Source: Apis mellifera (taxonomy: Eukaryota > Arthropoda > Insecta > Hymenoptera > Apidae). From it: a DNA stretch of 64,000 nucleotides. This document shows positions 1 to 13,851 of the stretch, piece after piece; position 1 is the stretch's first letter, and each line of letters opens with the position of its first letter. A program made the translations under genes and the position numbers. The stretch lies in contig NC_037639.1 of the NCBI RefSeq assembly GCF_003254395.2, positions 2,522,501 through 2,586,500 of the forward strand, in the 5' to 3' direction. The notes beneath the pieces are model-generated. The model ran no database searches. It worked only from the letters and a program-made list of their open reading frames with translations, and was not told the origin of the DNA.

Positions 1-1283
1 ATATTTTTAATATTGTAATTTTGTTTTATACAATGCGCTATGGAGATTATTCAACGTACAAAAATAAGTAAAAAAAAAAGAATAAAATTTGAAATCTCAT
101 TTTTAAGAAAATCTAATTTAAAAATTTATCAATTTCTGATAATATAGAAATTCTGATAATAAAAGTTTATTTTCAAGAAAATCAAATTTAAAAATTAAAT
201 ATATATATTCTTAATTAATTCTTAATTGAATCTTATTTTTTAATTATATTTTCAAACTTAATAATTATTTTAAAAACGAATTAAAAAAAAAACATTTTAT
301 TTCACATTTTTTTTATTTATTTTCGCTTATTTATCTATTAATAATAATTCTATATATATTTAATTAATTTCCAACTTTTATTTATATTTGACTCCAAATA
401 TATTTTTGCATATGAAAACTTTGATTCCATATTTTTTTTAATGAAAATTATCATTTTCTTAATTATATCTAAATTATTGAAACATCTTATAGATATGTTT
501 CTAATAATAAATATATGTAATTAAAGAAAATGCTTTATTTATTAAAAATATTTAATTTTACCAATCAAAATATAATTAATATTATATATATATAATTAAT
601 ATTAATATTTATAATATTAATAAATTATATTTATTTATTATATTTATAATATTATATATATACATATATAATTAATAAAGAATATATATTATATATTAAA
701 ATACAATTAATAAAAAATTATAGGCAATTGAAAAAAGAAAAAAATTAAAATATAATAAATAAATTGTATATAAATATAAATGATATTATATAGATCTACA
801 TAACATTGAAATAAATAAATATATAACATTATATGTATATTAATATTAAAATATATAAATAAATTTCATATGAATGATATTTTAGATATAGTACATAGTT
901 TATATTATAATAATTAATAAGATTTATAATTAATTAAAAAAATAATCTTACGTTTAATCTTCCTTTCGTCAACATGTTTCTTTTTTAATATTTTCTTAAT
1001 ATATTTCTTTAATATATTTTATTTCACAGAATACTGCACGAATAATTAATTGAAAATTACTTTGAATATAGTATCAAATATTTATAAAAAAAAAATTATA
1101 TAAAATGTTCCTGTTTAATATTTTCTATCGAATCTCTGATATCTTCACATCTCTTAGAATTAACGATATATAAACGGATGTAATTTATTATAAATCTATT
1201 AAGCATTAAGTTATTTTTAAATCGATTTAGCGGAAGTATATTTTTTGTTTTAAGTTTATTGAAAAAGAAAAAATTGTGAAAAA
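1..1283. other. AT-rich upstream region of the RSPH10B-like gene
   Basis: No coding frame or RNA gene is supported here. The stretch is almost pure A/T with short homopolymer runs and TA runs. The only promoter-like feature is an AATCGATT core at 1220-1227, about 60 bases before the chosen start codon. It fits the WATCGATW (DRE-like) consensus of insect promoters, but one copy in such AT-rich DNA is weak evidence. I saw no RFX X-box, which might be expected for a cilium gene. Confidence 0.5.
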
Positions 1284-4200
1284 ATGAATTCTATGTTAAA
1301 AGAATTAATATTACAAAAATGTCGTAAGGTTAGCTCTTTGGAATATGTTGAGGAAGAAGAAAGGGAGGATATTGCAGAAGAAGAATCCGAATTGGAACCA
1401 GAATTGCCTTTTGAAGATATTCTCGCCGATAAACGTCGCAAATATTCTATTAAGGAAGAATATATTTATCTTCTTTATAATGACATTTTGAAATATTTTG
1501 TGAAAGAGTAATTATTTTTCTTTTTATTGAATCTTTATCTAAATTTCATTATTTATAAATTCAATTCTTATAAATTAATTAGATAATTGATAGTATCAAT
1601 ATTAAAAATTTAGTCAATATAATTATTTTCATTTATCATACTTGATTCATAAATAAAAATTATAGACAAATAAAAGAAATTATATATGATATAAATTATT
1701 ATTTTAATATAATAAATTTTTTATGAAATCTTAATTCAAATTTCTTTCTATATATGTGTATATTTATTATGTATTATTATTATTTATATTATTTATATAT
1801 GTATTATTATTTCTAATGTATTTTACATATATATGTATTGGATGTTAAGGATTATTTTTATAAAATGATGTTGATATATGAATAAAAATAAGAATATAAT
1901 ATAGCATATAAATATAAATTTGTAAATATTTTATTAAAAACTTGTAATAAAAATAGGAATGAATTTTTTGTTTAATAAATTATAGAAACACTTTGATTTA
2001 TGATAAAAAAAATCCAAAAAATTATTTATTTTTAAGTCTTAAACTATAAATAAATATAGAAATATAGAACTTTCGATTTGAAATTTTATTTTAAATTAGA
2101 TATGATATATGCTCTTTGATATGCTATTTCCTTTTCTAAAAGAAAAAAATTTATTTTTTTATTTTTAAATTATATTAAATTAAGTTTGCATTTCATTTTT
2201 ATGTTACGTTATTATACAGAAAATATATTATATAGAAAATGAATAATGTAATTATTATTTATTATTTATTATTTGTTATTTATTATTTGAATAAAGTATA
2301 TTAACGATTAAAATTATTATTAAAAATTTATTATTGAATACAGATGGGATGGTAAATATTTAAGAAAAAAACCTAAGAAAATAATTGATAATGACGATAT
2401 ATTTAGTGATGAAGAATGCATTGATGAAGAATATTATGAAGAAGAAATTATAGTAGGAGATAAAAAAGATGATAATTTTGAAGAATGTATTAGCGATGCA
2501 TCTAAAACAAATATGGATTTATCTTGGAAGTTAAAATTGCCCGATGAATTTGCAAATATAACATTCATTAATAATAATACATACAGTGGTCGTATTAGTA
2601 GGAAAATGATGGAAGGTGAAGGCGTTTATAGATGGGTTAATGGTGCTCAATATAAAGTAAGAATTTTCAATTTGTTAGACAATTTTCTTAGACATTATTA
2701 ACAAATTATATATTATATATTTTAATTATAATTATATAATAATATATTTTTTAATCAATTGAATTAGATTATTGTGTAATAAAATTGATAATATTTTAAT
2801 AAAGATTTAAATTTTATTTAAGTGAAATTAGTTTTTATCAATTCAATAAATTTTTTAATCAATTTTTTAATAATTTATTAATAGTATTTCAATAACAAAA
2901 AAAAATTATGTATTTTAAATTTGTTGTATGTTAAATTTGTATTATATTATATATATAATTTTTATTCTAATTATAATTTCATTTTTTTAAATAAATAAAG
3001 ATGACAAAATTTTTTAAAAATAAAAAATTTTATTTAAGTAAATAAAAATATCATATAATATACAATTTTCTCTCTAATTTTTTATTATTAAAAATATAAT
3101 TTTGCAGGGAACATTTGAACAAAATCTTATGCATGGGAAAGGTTTACTAGAATGGAATAATGTTTGCTGGTACGAGGGTGATTTTATAAATGGTTATCGA
3201 CATGGTAGAGGAATGATGGTGGATGGAGAAAATCATTACATGTACACTGGTCAGTGGTATAAGGGCTTAAGACATGGTAAAGGGTATGTTATACAAAATA
3301 CAAGATAATTATTTTAGAACCGAATTAGAACTTCACATGGGTATGAAAATTAAAATATATGTAACTATTAAAAAAAATATAGTATATGATGAAATATTTT
3401 GCAGACACAAAATATATAATTTAAAAGAAAAAAAAACAATATCATATACTAAAAAAATATGAATATAATATAGGCTAAAAAAAAAACTAATATTAGATAA
3501 AGAATATTTTGTTTCCAAATATTTCTTATTTTTAATTTATACTTTTAATTTATAGTTTCAAAATATAATATATACTGATTTTTTACATTAACAAATTTTA
3601 TTTATATAATTACCTCATTGTTATATATATAATGTAAATATTAGTAGAGTAAAAATAAGCGCAAAAATTAAAAAAAGAACATGGAAATATCTTTTCTCTA
3701 CACTTTTTTTGATATTGTTCCCACATTGCCTTGTATTTTATCATGATCAGAATTCAAATATGGATTATTATGATCATAAAATAGGATCCTAAGCATTGGA
3801 TTTCGCGGTTATCAAAAATTAAGAATATTTTTATTTGTATTTCAATATTCTATATTGCATTTTCTTTGTTATTTTAATAAAAAATTGATTTAAGATTTTA
3901 GAGTTTAGAAGAAAATTTGGAAAAACATATAATATATTAAATACAAAATATAAATATATATTCAAAATGCAGACCATTTCAAATAATTCGAAAATTATTA
4001 AATTATACAAAAAAATGTTTTATATAAATTTTCATAATGTAATAGTAAAACTATAAATATATTTTCATCTATGTATGAGCTTTTCAATATGTTGATATTA
4101 AATTATATTAAACAATCAATATGTTTATTACAAAAGTTATGCTCGTTATGATGATAATGGTTCATACGATGGCGATTGGGTGATGGACAAGATGAATGGG

Positions 4201-5630
4201 ATTGGATTACGGATTTATCCAAGCGGTGCTCGTTACGTGGGTCAATGGAAAAATGGAATTCGTGATGGTATCGGAACTATGGTCTGGACCAATGGAAATT
4301 TTTATCGTGGTGAATGGAAATGTGGTTTAATGCATGGGTTTGTTAATTTCAATTCTTATGATAATTCTTATGATAATCAAAAATATATAATATAAAATAA
4401 AACATTTTTTCATTTCAAATTTAATATTATGAAATTATACACATATTATAATATACATTAGTTATGGAGAATATGTATGGAATGGATTCTTCAACAGAAC
4501 TTTTACTTGGCCACAAGAAGCATCTTACACAGGTTATTGGCGTCATGGATTGCGCCATGGCAAAGGTGGATTATATTTTTATTTTAGAACAAAATTAAAA
4601 ATGTTAATTAAATTGTTTTTATATAGGAGATATGAAATTTAATTCTGTCGGTGGAGCAAAGTATTCTGGATATTGGGAGGATAATAAAAAACATGGTTAT
4701 GGAATTATAATTGGTAATAAATTATAAATATTTTAAAAATTAAACTTAAAAATATATGATATATTTAAAATTGAATTTGTATTTTTAAATTTGTTTAAAA
4801 CTTTACACATAAAAGAATTATTTAAATATCTCGTTCTTTATAATCGTATTAACAAGTTTTTCACTAATATTTACAATAAATTTTAAAAGAAAAAATATAT
4901 TCATAGAATATCTCTGGAAGATTCTAGAGCTTAAAAAATAAAGAAAAGAATTATTATATAAAAATATGGATTGAGATTTATTTAAGATTTAAATAATTGA
5001 AATATAGATTTATTTCTATTACATTTATTATTTTTTCACATTGTCTCTGTTTCATTTCATTTAATGCAAACTTAAATTGTTTATAACTTAAGAAATAATT
5101 TCAATCAATCTCATCAAAATATTTTTATATACCAAATTATATATATATGTTTGTTTTGTCTTTAAAATCGATTCTCCAAATCTATTTCATAAATATATTA
5201 ATATACATGTATATATATATATTTATTTTATTTGTTCAAAACATTATCTTAATTAAAAATATATTTTTATTATAAATATATATATATATAAATATATATA
5301 TATATATTTTTATTATATATAGGAAATAATGGAGAAAAATTCGAGGCTAATCCATTATTTTTAAATGATATTTTATGTACTGATATTACAAAAGATAATA
5401 ATTTAGAAAATGAATCAGAAGTAGAAGATAAAGAAGAATGCATAATAATTAAAGATGTGAAACCAAAGTAAGAATCACTACTTTAATAGTCATATAATTT
5501 TATTAAAAAGATTATTATTAAAAAAATATAAAAGATTATTTTTTTATTCGTTAAGACCATATATAATAAATATATATAAGTATAAATATATATAAAAATT
5601 ATCTGCATTTATTGTTTATATAATGACAAC

Positions 5631-5687
<57 letters not shown>

Positions 5688-8600
5688 CATACATATACAT
5701 ATATTTGGTAGGAATTATTAATAAAATTGTGAAAATAAGAGAGACAATTATACATGATATTTAAAAAATATAAAAATAACTATTGAATGTTACTTATTAA
5801 ATATTATTTTTTTCAAATATTATATTTATAAATTTTTTTTTTTTTTTTAATTTTTTAATTTATTACTTTTTTCACATATTATATGTAAAAAAAAATTTAA
5901 ATAATTATGCGTTTATATAAATAATATAAATATGTATGGAATTGTTTGGAAAATTATTTAATTATAAAAGAATAAAGAATCATAAAATAAATATATATAC
6001 ACTTAAAAATTATTATTGAGATAAAAATATTTATATAATACATTAAATCAATAATTTAATAATTGAAATATTATACAATTTATAATAATAATATATATAA
6101 TATTAATAAATATATAATAATAATAATAATATAAAACTTTAAATATTAAACTAATATATAAAAAAAAAAAAATTAAAAAAAGTTTTTAAAAAATAAGGAG
6201 AAAATTAAAATAATAATATTATATTCTTTAAAATTCATTCATAGAGAATCAAAATTTTTTTTTTATTTTATGTTTTAAATCTTTGCATATTAATATTTAT
6301 TTCAGATATAATTATATTTATTAACAATAATTAGAAATATAATATTATGTTATATTATTTTATAAATTATATAATATATAAAATCAGAAACATATTAATA
6401 AAATAGATATTATTAAAATGGAATCAGAATAAAATACAGAAATAATGATAAGTTACAAAGTAAAAACATTTAAAGATATCTTTATAGTTTAATTATTTAT
6501 AGATTTATTGAAAAACCTGCTGAATTGGCAAAAGGTTTTGTAACACCTATCCTAAAACCAGAACAATTTCCATGTTTAACTTATTATATAACTCGTCTTC
6601 TGAATCCAGAAAATTTGGAACCGCATTTTGAACCTTCAATTTCATCTGGAAGATGTTATAGTTGTGAAAACGAGTCTTGTGCTTGTTTACATATATCTTC
6701 AAACGGTTATTTATTTATATTTATTATACTATCAATTAAAAAAACTAACATATTTTTTTTATATTATCTCTATATTAAGTAACTTGTTATTAATTTTATT
6801 ATTTATATTATTAATTTCGTATAGATATTGTTATAAATGAAATTATAAATGAAGAAAACGATTTTCCACAAAAACAGCTTTTTAACTCTGATGTAGTGAA
6901 TATAACAAAATCTGAATGGAATTATGAAGAATGCTGGATATACAAATGTTTAATGATTCATATCTTTCGTTTACGTCAAATTTATAATGATTATGCTAAA
7001 TTATTTGCAAAGCCAGCACCAAAATGTAATCTTGTAATGAGCAGACTATGTTTATGGCAATTATGGAGAGATTGTAATATTCAAAAAAAAATTTCTCTTT
7101 CTGCAATCGATAAACATATAGGTAAATGTTCATCAATGTTGATTATATTAATAATTATAGTTAATATATGTATATATATATTGTCTATAGATAAAAATAT
7201 TTATCGATACAAAAAAATATTTTGGAACATTATTTTACTATTATTCATCAATAATTATAAATCTATTTATATAAATTTATTTATTAATATATATTTAACA
7301 TTATTATTTATTATTGAAATAATATTATAGCAAAAAATAAAAGTACAATAGTAAAAGATCCCCACCATCCATTTGAAAAGATTGAAATCTGGCAATTTTT
7401 ACACGCGTTGTTAGAAGTATCTTGGCATTTGTACACAAAATATAATAATATAGAAATCGGAGAAATGAATGGAAAACTTGCTAATGGTTTGCACAAATTT
7501 TTAAAAAATGATATATATCCTCATATTGGAAATCATATTGGTATGTAAGCCATATAAAATTACATAAAAAAATTAAATAGGAAAAGTTATTATATATATT
7601 TACATTAATATATCTCTAAATACAGTAATTTATCTTGAAAAATTATAAAAAATTATTTGTTATGAAGAAAACTTCATTATATTATTCTTATTTGCTTTCT
7701 AGAAAGTTATTTTTTAAGAAGAGTTAAATAAATAAAATAAGTTTAAAATAATTTTACAATGTTGCAATGAATCTCCAAATTACGTCTTGTTTTTAGAATA
7801 AAAAGATATTATTATTTCGATATTTTTATGAAGATTATATATATTGCATATATGGACATGAGAGTTTGAAGAATCGAAGAATCGAATTCTAGAAACCAAA
7901 ACAGAAACAAGCAGAAAAGTTGATATATAAAAATTTTCAAGACTTATTTATTAATATAATTAAATTTTATTTTATTTATAAATATAATTAAAGTTTGAAT
8001 TAGATGAAATGAGATAGAAAGAGTATGACATTCTTTCTGTCTCCATTATATCATTATTCTATTTTTATTTCGCTTCATCTAAAATTAAATTGTTTATAAT
8101 TTAATAAATAAGCCTCAATCAATATTTTTATATAGCAACGTTTATATTTATTTTTATCTCTAAAATCCTTCAAAGCTGTTTTATATATTAATCTTATATA
8201 TTGTAGTATATTATATGACGAAAATTAAATTTGAATTTAATTTATTATTTTATATTTATTATTATTATAGCATCGTATTCTAATACATATTTCAAAAATT
8301 AATCAAAAAAATTTTCATATCAAATAAAGATTCTTTTAGATCTGTTAAAATTCTTGAAATTAGCTAATTCTTCTAATACTTTATTTTAATATTATAAAGA
8401 TTTTATTTCCAAAGCTGATAATAAGTGTATTTTTACGATTTTTTAGATGATTTCAATTCTCTAATCAATGTAATATTGATTCTTATCAATCCTTAAAAAA
8501 AATAGCTTTTCTGCTATTTCTATTACTTCGTCCTTCATAATTTTACGAATATTTTATTTCTATGGAAATCAGTCTGTCACCTTTCAGTTCTAAAAACAAC

Positions 8601-11429
8601 TGTATATGTAAATGTATGTATATTGTCAGATAAATAAATAGAGATAAGAGAAAAAAGAAATAAATTTCTCTTTGTTTACATATCACAAAAATATCGAATG
8701 CATAATGCAAATTTTTATTTTCATAAATACACAAAATTATTGTTGTAAGATAATTATTATAGTTATAAATAATAAATAAAATAATAATTATAAAAAATAA
8801 ATAATAAACAATAATTTTTATTTGAAATATTATCTAGATAAAAAGAAAGTTTAAATTTTTGCAGATAGATTGATTTATTAATTAAAATAAAATTTTTCAT
8901 GTCATATAGGTACTTTATGCAATGAGAATAAGGATATATTACCTATGAATTGTGTTTTTAAATTGTATCAACAAATTGGATATCCACCTTCTGCAAGAGA
9001 TTTACTTCAATCAACATGCATCTTGAGTAAGCTAATAATTGATTTACAATATGAATTTTTTGTTTGCATATGATATAAAACATGTATATAATATATATAT
9101 AATGTTAATATATTTGGAGAATTGATTCTGAAGATAAGTTGATACAAAAATACAAAAGTTTTTGATTAAAACTTATTTATTAAATTGTAAATAATTTAAA
9201 TTTGCATTAGATAAAGTGAAAAAGAAATAGTATAACAAATTGAAATTTCACTCTCTATTTGCTTTTTCCAACATAAATTTTAATTGCTTATAACTTATAA
9301 TTTATAATAAATAATTTTCAACTAACGTTTTATTCTTATTATTCTGTTTATTTTATTCTTTAGAATCAATCTTTTAAAGATAATATAAAAATATATTATA
9401 TAAATGCATATAAAATATTACTATATATATATAATCTTTAAATATAATATATATATATCAAATAATTATGAAATACTTATACATTTCGAATTGTAAAGAT
9501 AAATAAATATTAATAATAATAAAATATTTTTGTGATTATTTTTATAATATTAGTATAAATATTATCTTCATTTTAATTTCTTATATTGAGATTTTTATAA
9601 TTAATTTTATGATAATTCTAAATTTTTATATATTTATTATATGATGAATGTATACAAATTTTTTTAAATATATAAAAAAATACTTGTTTTTTATTCAATT
9701 AATTATACATAAAATAATTAAAAAAATATTGCTGCATGCTAAGATAATAAACATTTAATATAATATGAAAAAAATATTAATATATATATGTATGAATATA
9801 TATATGTATATTATTTCAGCAATTCTCATATCATAACATGTGATTAAATATTTTGGAAGTATTTCTTACAGATTAAAAATTATAATAAAGTAATATATTA
9901 AACTTAAAAAACTTAAAATTTGTCTAATTATCTTATGATTTTAAATGTATACCAAAAAATTTAAACAAAATATACAAGTTTAAAGTATTTTATTAATAAT
10001 TAATATTATGAACAATAATGTGTTTGTAATTTCACAGTATGTATGTATGCATGCAGAATTTGCTTAAAATCTAATTTTTGTAATAATAATATTTTTATAT
10101 TAAAATATATAAATATTAATAATGTAGATGCAAAAGATTCACGATTATTTGCCACGATCACTGAAACTATGAAAATATTTCCGGAAGGAATTAATTCTGT
10201 GACAATAGGTGAAAAAATTAGTTATTTACTAAAACTTAATGAAATGTTTACATTACATAATTATACGACTGATATATCAAAGAAAAATGAAAATAATCTA
10301 AGTATGTATCTAGTTATATAACACACTCTATAAAATCATTATTTTTTATCATTTATCATTAATTTATCTAAATTAAAAATATAATTTATATTACAGTTAA
10401 CAAATTATTGATTTTTAGTCAGCTAGGAGTTATAAAAATGATAGAAGTCATGACGCTAATATGTCCTGGAATAAAAGATACAAATACTGGAATAATTATA
10501 AATATGGATTATAAGGTATATGATCTTAAGATTCAAATTTTGATGTAAATATAATTCAATAACGATTGATAAAATGGATTATTTGATTATATTTGTTTTA
10601 GTATTTTTAATTTTCGATATTATAATGTTTAAAATATATTTTAAATTATCATGTTTCGAAGATTTTATATTATAATTTATTAATTTCTTAAAATAAACAG
10701 TAGATTATAATAAAGTATGCTATTTTAAAAAAAGTGAAAGATAATAATTTGATGTTCATTAATATTTTTAATTTTATATGATTGTATAATCCAAATAAAA
10801 TTACATATCAACAATAACATTAAATGTTATTTGATATTATCTTTTTATTGAACAATTATTCTTATGATTGTTACATATGATTACTATTTTGCAATTTTTA
10901 TTTTATATGTGTTAGAAGAATTATGAAAATGAAATTGAAAATAAGTAATTTAATATACAAAATGAATAAATAATATAAAATGAAAATTATTAAATGAAAT
11001 TGAATTTTATCGAAATATCAATTTTAATTATAAAATTATTATAACTTATATCGAAAACATAAAATATAAATATCATAGATTTGTAAAATGTATTTATTAC
11101 ATCGATATTTATTCATAAACCAATATTGAATACCATATATAATTTAATACTTTAATCAATGATTATTTACAGATATTACAAAAATTGCATTTCTCCTAAC
11201 TTAATTATCTTTTGCTTAAATGTGTAATATATTTTACAGACACATCGTATACGGTATTATGCATATTTTACAATATAGAAATTGAATGTTACAGCTGACA
11301 TTTCTTGAATTTTATGAAATAATACTAGAGGCAACGAAGGAATTATTCTTTTTAAAAAACAAATCTGAAAAATTATTACAAACGAAAATTGAGAAGGAAA
11401 TCAAGTCAGTAGAAATTAATAATTTATAA
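1284..11429 (+). CDS. RSPH10B: Radial spoke head 10 homolog B-like MORN-repeat protein
   Basis: Exons: 1284-1507, 2344-2656, 3108-3283, 4137-4337, 4462-4565, 4627-4713, 5323-5467, 6503-6705, 6825-7121, 7331-7540, 8910-9026, 10128-10301, 10397-10515, 11295-11429. Joined, they give 2505 nt (834 aa plus stop) with phases agreeing at every junction. The N-terminus is acidic. Residues of roughly 100-360 carry about nine MORN motifs of the Y-x-G-x-W-x-x-G-x-x-x-G-x-G type, for example YVGQWKNGIRDGIG and YTGQWYKGLRHGKG. The C-terminal half is non-repetitive and contains W-rich segments such as CLWQLWRDCN. This MORN-plus-tail layout and the length (about 870 aa in mammals) match RSPH10B, a radial spoke head protein of motile 9+2 axonemes. 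In insects that would mean mainly sperm tails. The start is the first ATG of the open frame. Introns carry fold-back elements and TA repeats. Identity is recognised from the motifs; function is by family. Confidence 0.9.
4905..5205. mobile_element. Fold-back MITE-like element, copy A
   Basis: Lies in the intron between RSPH10B exons 4627-4713 and 5323-5467. It begins with a degenerate GATTCTAGA end and finishes with a near inverted counterpart (AAATCGATTCTCC). Its middle has the family signature: an arm reading like CATTTCATTTAATGCAAACT followed by AATTGTTTATAA. The best copy of this family is at 47045-47325. Borders are approximate and no target duplication was resolved. Confidence 0.6.
5635..5683. 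repeat. (TA)n microsatellite
   Basis: About 24 uninterrupted TA units, followed by ATACATACATACATATACAT variants. It lies inside the RSPH10B intron 5468-6502. Confidence 0.95.
7868..8195. mobile_element. Fold-back MITE-like element, copy B
   Basis: Lies in the RSPH10B intron 7541-8909. The left end is GAATTCTAGAAACCAAAAC. The two arms are inverted copies of each other: left TTGAATTAGATGAAATGAGA against right TTCGCTTCATCTAAAATTAA, and left TTTTCAAGACTTATTTATTAA against the right-arm AATAAATAAGCCTCAATCAA region. The hairpin turns near 8015-8045. This is one of the most complete copies. Confidence 0.72.
9112..9378. mobile_element. Fold-back MITE-like element, copy C
   Basis: Lies in the RSPH10B intron 9027-10127. 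The left end GGAGAATTGATTCT and right end AGAATCAATCTTT are inverted. Inner arms contain AAATTTGCATTAGATAAAG and the inverted-like AAATTTTAATTGCTTATAA. Same family as the 47045-47325 copy. Confidence 0.68.
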
Positions 11430-13851
11430 AAAGAAAAGAGCTCTTAAATTAATAAACCTTCTTTGATTCAAAATCATTTTCCGAATTTAAAAATAGATTA
11501 ATTTAATATAATTTGTTAAAATAATAATAAAATCTAATTTTATTTCATTTATGTGAAAATTTTATATTTCATGTTACTATTTCTAGTTTATTTCTAGTTT
11601 ATTTCACTTTAAACATTTAGGATAATATTAAATAAAATTAAGCAGTTTTTACTGCAATTTATTTTTAAAAATATATTTATAGTACGCAAAATTGTAATTA
11701 AATCAATTTAAAACAAATAAGAAAATATCCATTGAAGTAAACTAGAATTGCATTGGCACATTGATACATTAAAGAACAAGAATAAAAATAAAAAATAAAA
11801 ATAAAAATAAAAACATAATTTTCTAAAGAAAATTAATAAAATAACTTGTAAATGATATTAATAAAAATGACTCATTACCAATGTTCCTCCAGTTCGAACA
11901 TATAAACAATATAAACTAAAATTTGTCATTTAATGATGATATAAATGAAAAAAATATATATTTTTTTAACATATTGTTCTATATGTATCATTTACATCTA
12001 TATAATTAAAAATTATAAAATCCTTAATGGATAAATAAATTGCCTTTACAAGACTATTTTTTTAATTTAAGAAATCATAAAATTTTTGGCAGCATAGTAT
12101 TTCAATATTTGCCGCTAATAAATAATCTGTGATAAAATATTTAAAACTTATGAAAAAAAAAAAATGAAAAAAAAATAATAACAATTAAATCAATTTATAT
12201 GATTTTTACATTAGTACGATAGTTTTATAATAATTTTAAACCGATAACTGAAAAAACAAAAGAAGCTTAAATAATAAAAATAATTAAATGACAAACTATT
12301 CAATGCATCCAACTGTAAAAGTAATTTGATAGTGTTTGCATATACAAATACGTTGGACTTTTTGGACAGGTACAGATAGAAATTTCATTCATGAAACATC
12401 ATAAAATTGAAAAGAACGTGGCAGTTGGCTCTCCTTGCAGCCACGGATGGAACGATTCAGTCTTGAGCGAGCAATAACAAAATTGTCAATGTCATCGGAA
12501 CAAGCGAATCCATTACGCATTTTTACATAATGATGCAGTGGAACTTAATTGATTTTTATGCATAAAATACTATGCTAAATATGTTTTCATAAAAGTCCCA
12601 GGGCTCAGAAAGTCAGGAACGACAATGTACGACTAAGTCGCTTATAGTAATGTTTTTATTTAAAATGCAATGTATACGCGTTACTTCTAATCCATTATAT
12701 TATCTTTTTATGTCTTCCTTTTTTATATTTATTCGAATTTATATGTGGAAATATTTTCTATTCACTAATAAAAAATTTAATTATTGATTTTTATTTTCTT
12801 CAAAAGAATAAAAATGGAAATATGGATAATGAGAAGAATGAAAATTTAATTTGATATAAAAAAAGAAATTCCTCAAAACAAAAAAAGACTTATATATAAA
12901 AATATAAAATCTCATATTTGACTACCAAATTATAAAATATTATACAAGTATGTACAAAATGTATATTTTTACAAATTGTGAATCATGCAATGAATATAAT
13001 CATAAAATCGTTATTAATTTTTAAAATTAAAATGAAAAAAAAATTCGAAGACGAAGATATTTCAATAGTAGATTTAGAAGTATCGTGTCATCGCGGCTAA
13101 AGCCGATTCAACAATTCCTATAAGTAATTCTAAAATATAAAATATATACTGATGCATATAACTACAGTACAGCACAGAAAAACACGCTTTTATGACAATA
13201 AAGCGCGACACTGTTCAAATCCTCGATAGCAAGTATATTATTCGGTTTATAATTATTTGATAATATTTGAATTAAAATTAATTAATATAAATTCTTATAA
13301 AATATGAAATAGTTATATATTTTTATTCAAAAATTATTTTAACTTCTTGCATAAATAAAAAATAAAATAATTTATTTTTAATAATACTACTAACAAATCA
13401 TACCAAAAAAATATATCGCGAATGTACAACACGATCAAAATTTAATTTGTATCGTAAATTATTTTCAAGTTCGACATATTTCATTACTTTTCGATTCATT
13501 TATAAATTTATATTTTTGAGATAAATTCGTTATACTAATGATTAAAATATAAAAAAACAGATTAATAAATTGATAGTAGAAAACATTTTTCATAAAAATA
13601 TCTACATGTATCCAAACTATTCGATAAACAGGATACCTTAGTTTAAGTAACTTGAATGCCATCGAGCGACTGTTACATTTTACTTTGTTTAATTGATTAT
13701 CGAGATACAATATGGAACGAACTAATGTCTTTATAATGCAACTAGTAGACGAACAGTGAGTTTTTTTATAAAAATTGTTCGAATAATTATTGATAGTATA
13801 ACTATTAGAATGGATGCAGTACATAATGAGCCCCAGGACATACAATATCTC
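11430..13851. other. Tail-to-tail region between RSPH10B and GCN1
   Basis: Holds the 3' ends of two convergent genes. Most is AT-rich and featureless. Two parts stand out: a GC-richer block at about 12330-12660 with short open frames on both strands, and the interval 13465-13851, where the GCN1 reading frame stays open past its stop codon. Both are treated as findings. A (TAAAAA)-type low-complexity run lies at 11777-11812. No tRNA or other RNA gene was recognised. Confidence 0.6.

Noticed and set aside
13195..13235. tRNA B-box-like GTTCAAATCC
   Set aside because: The flanks do not pair into a T-arm, and no A box or acceptor stem lies at the right distance. It is probably GCN1 3' UTR.
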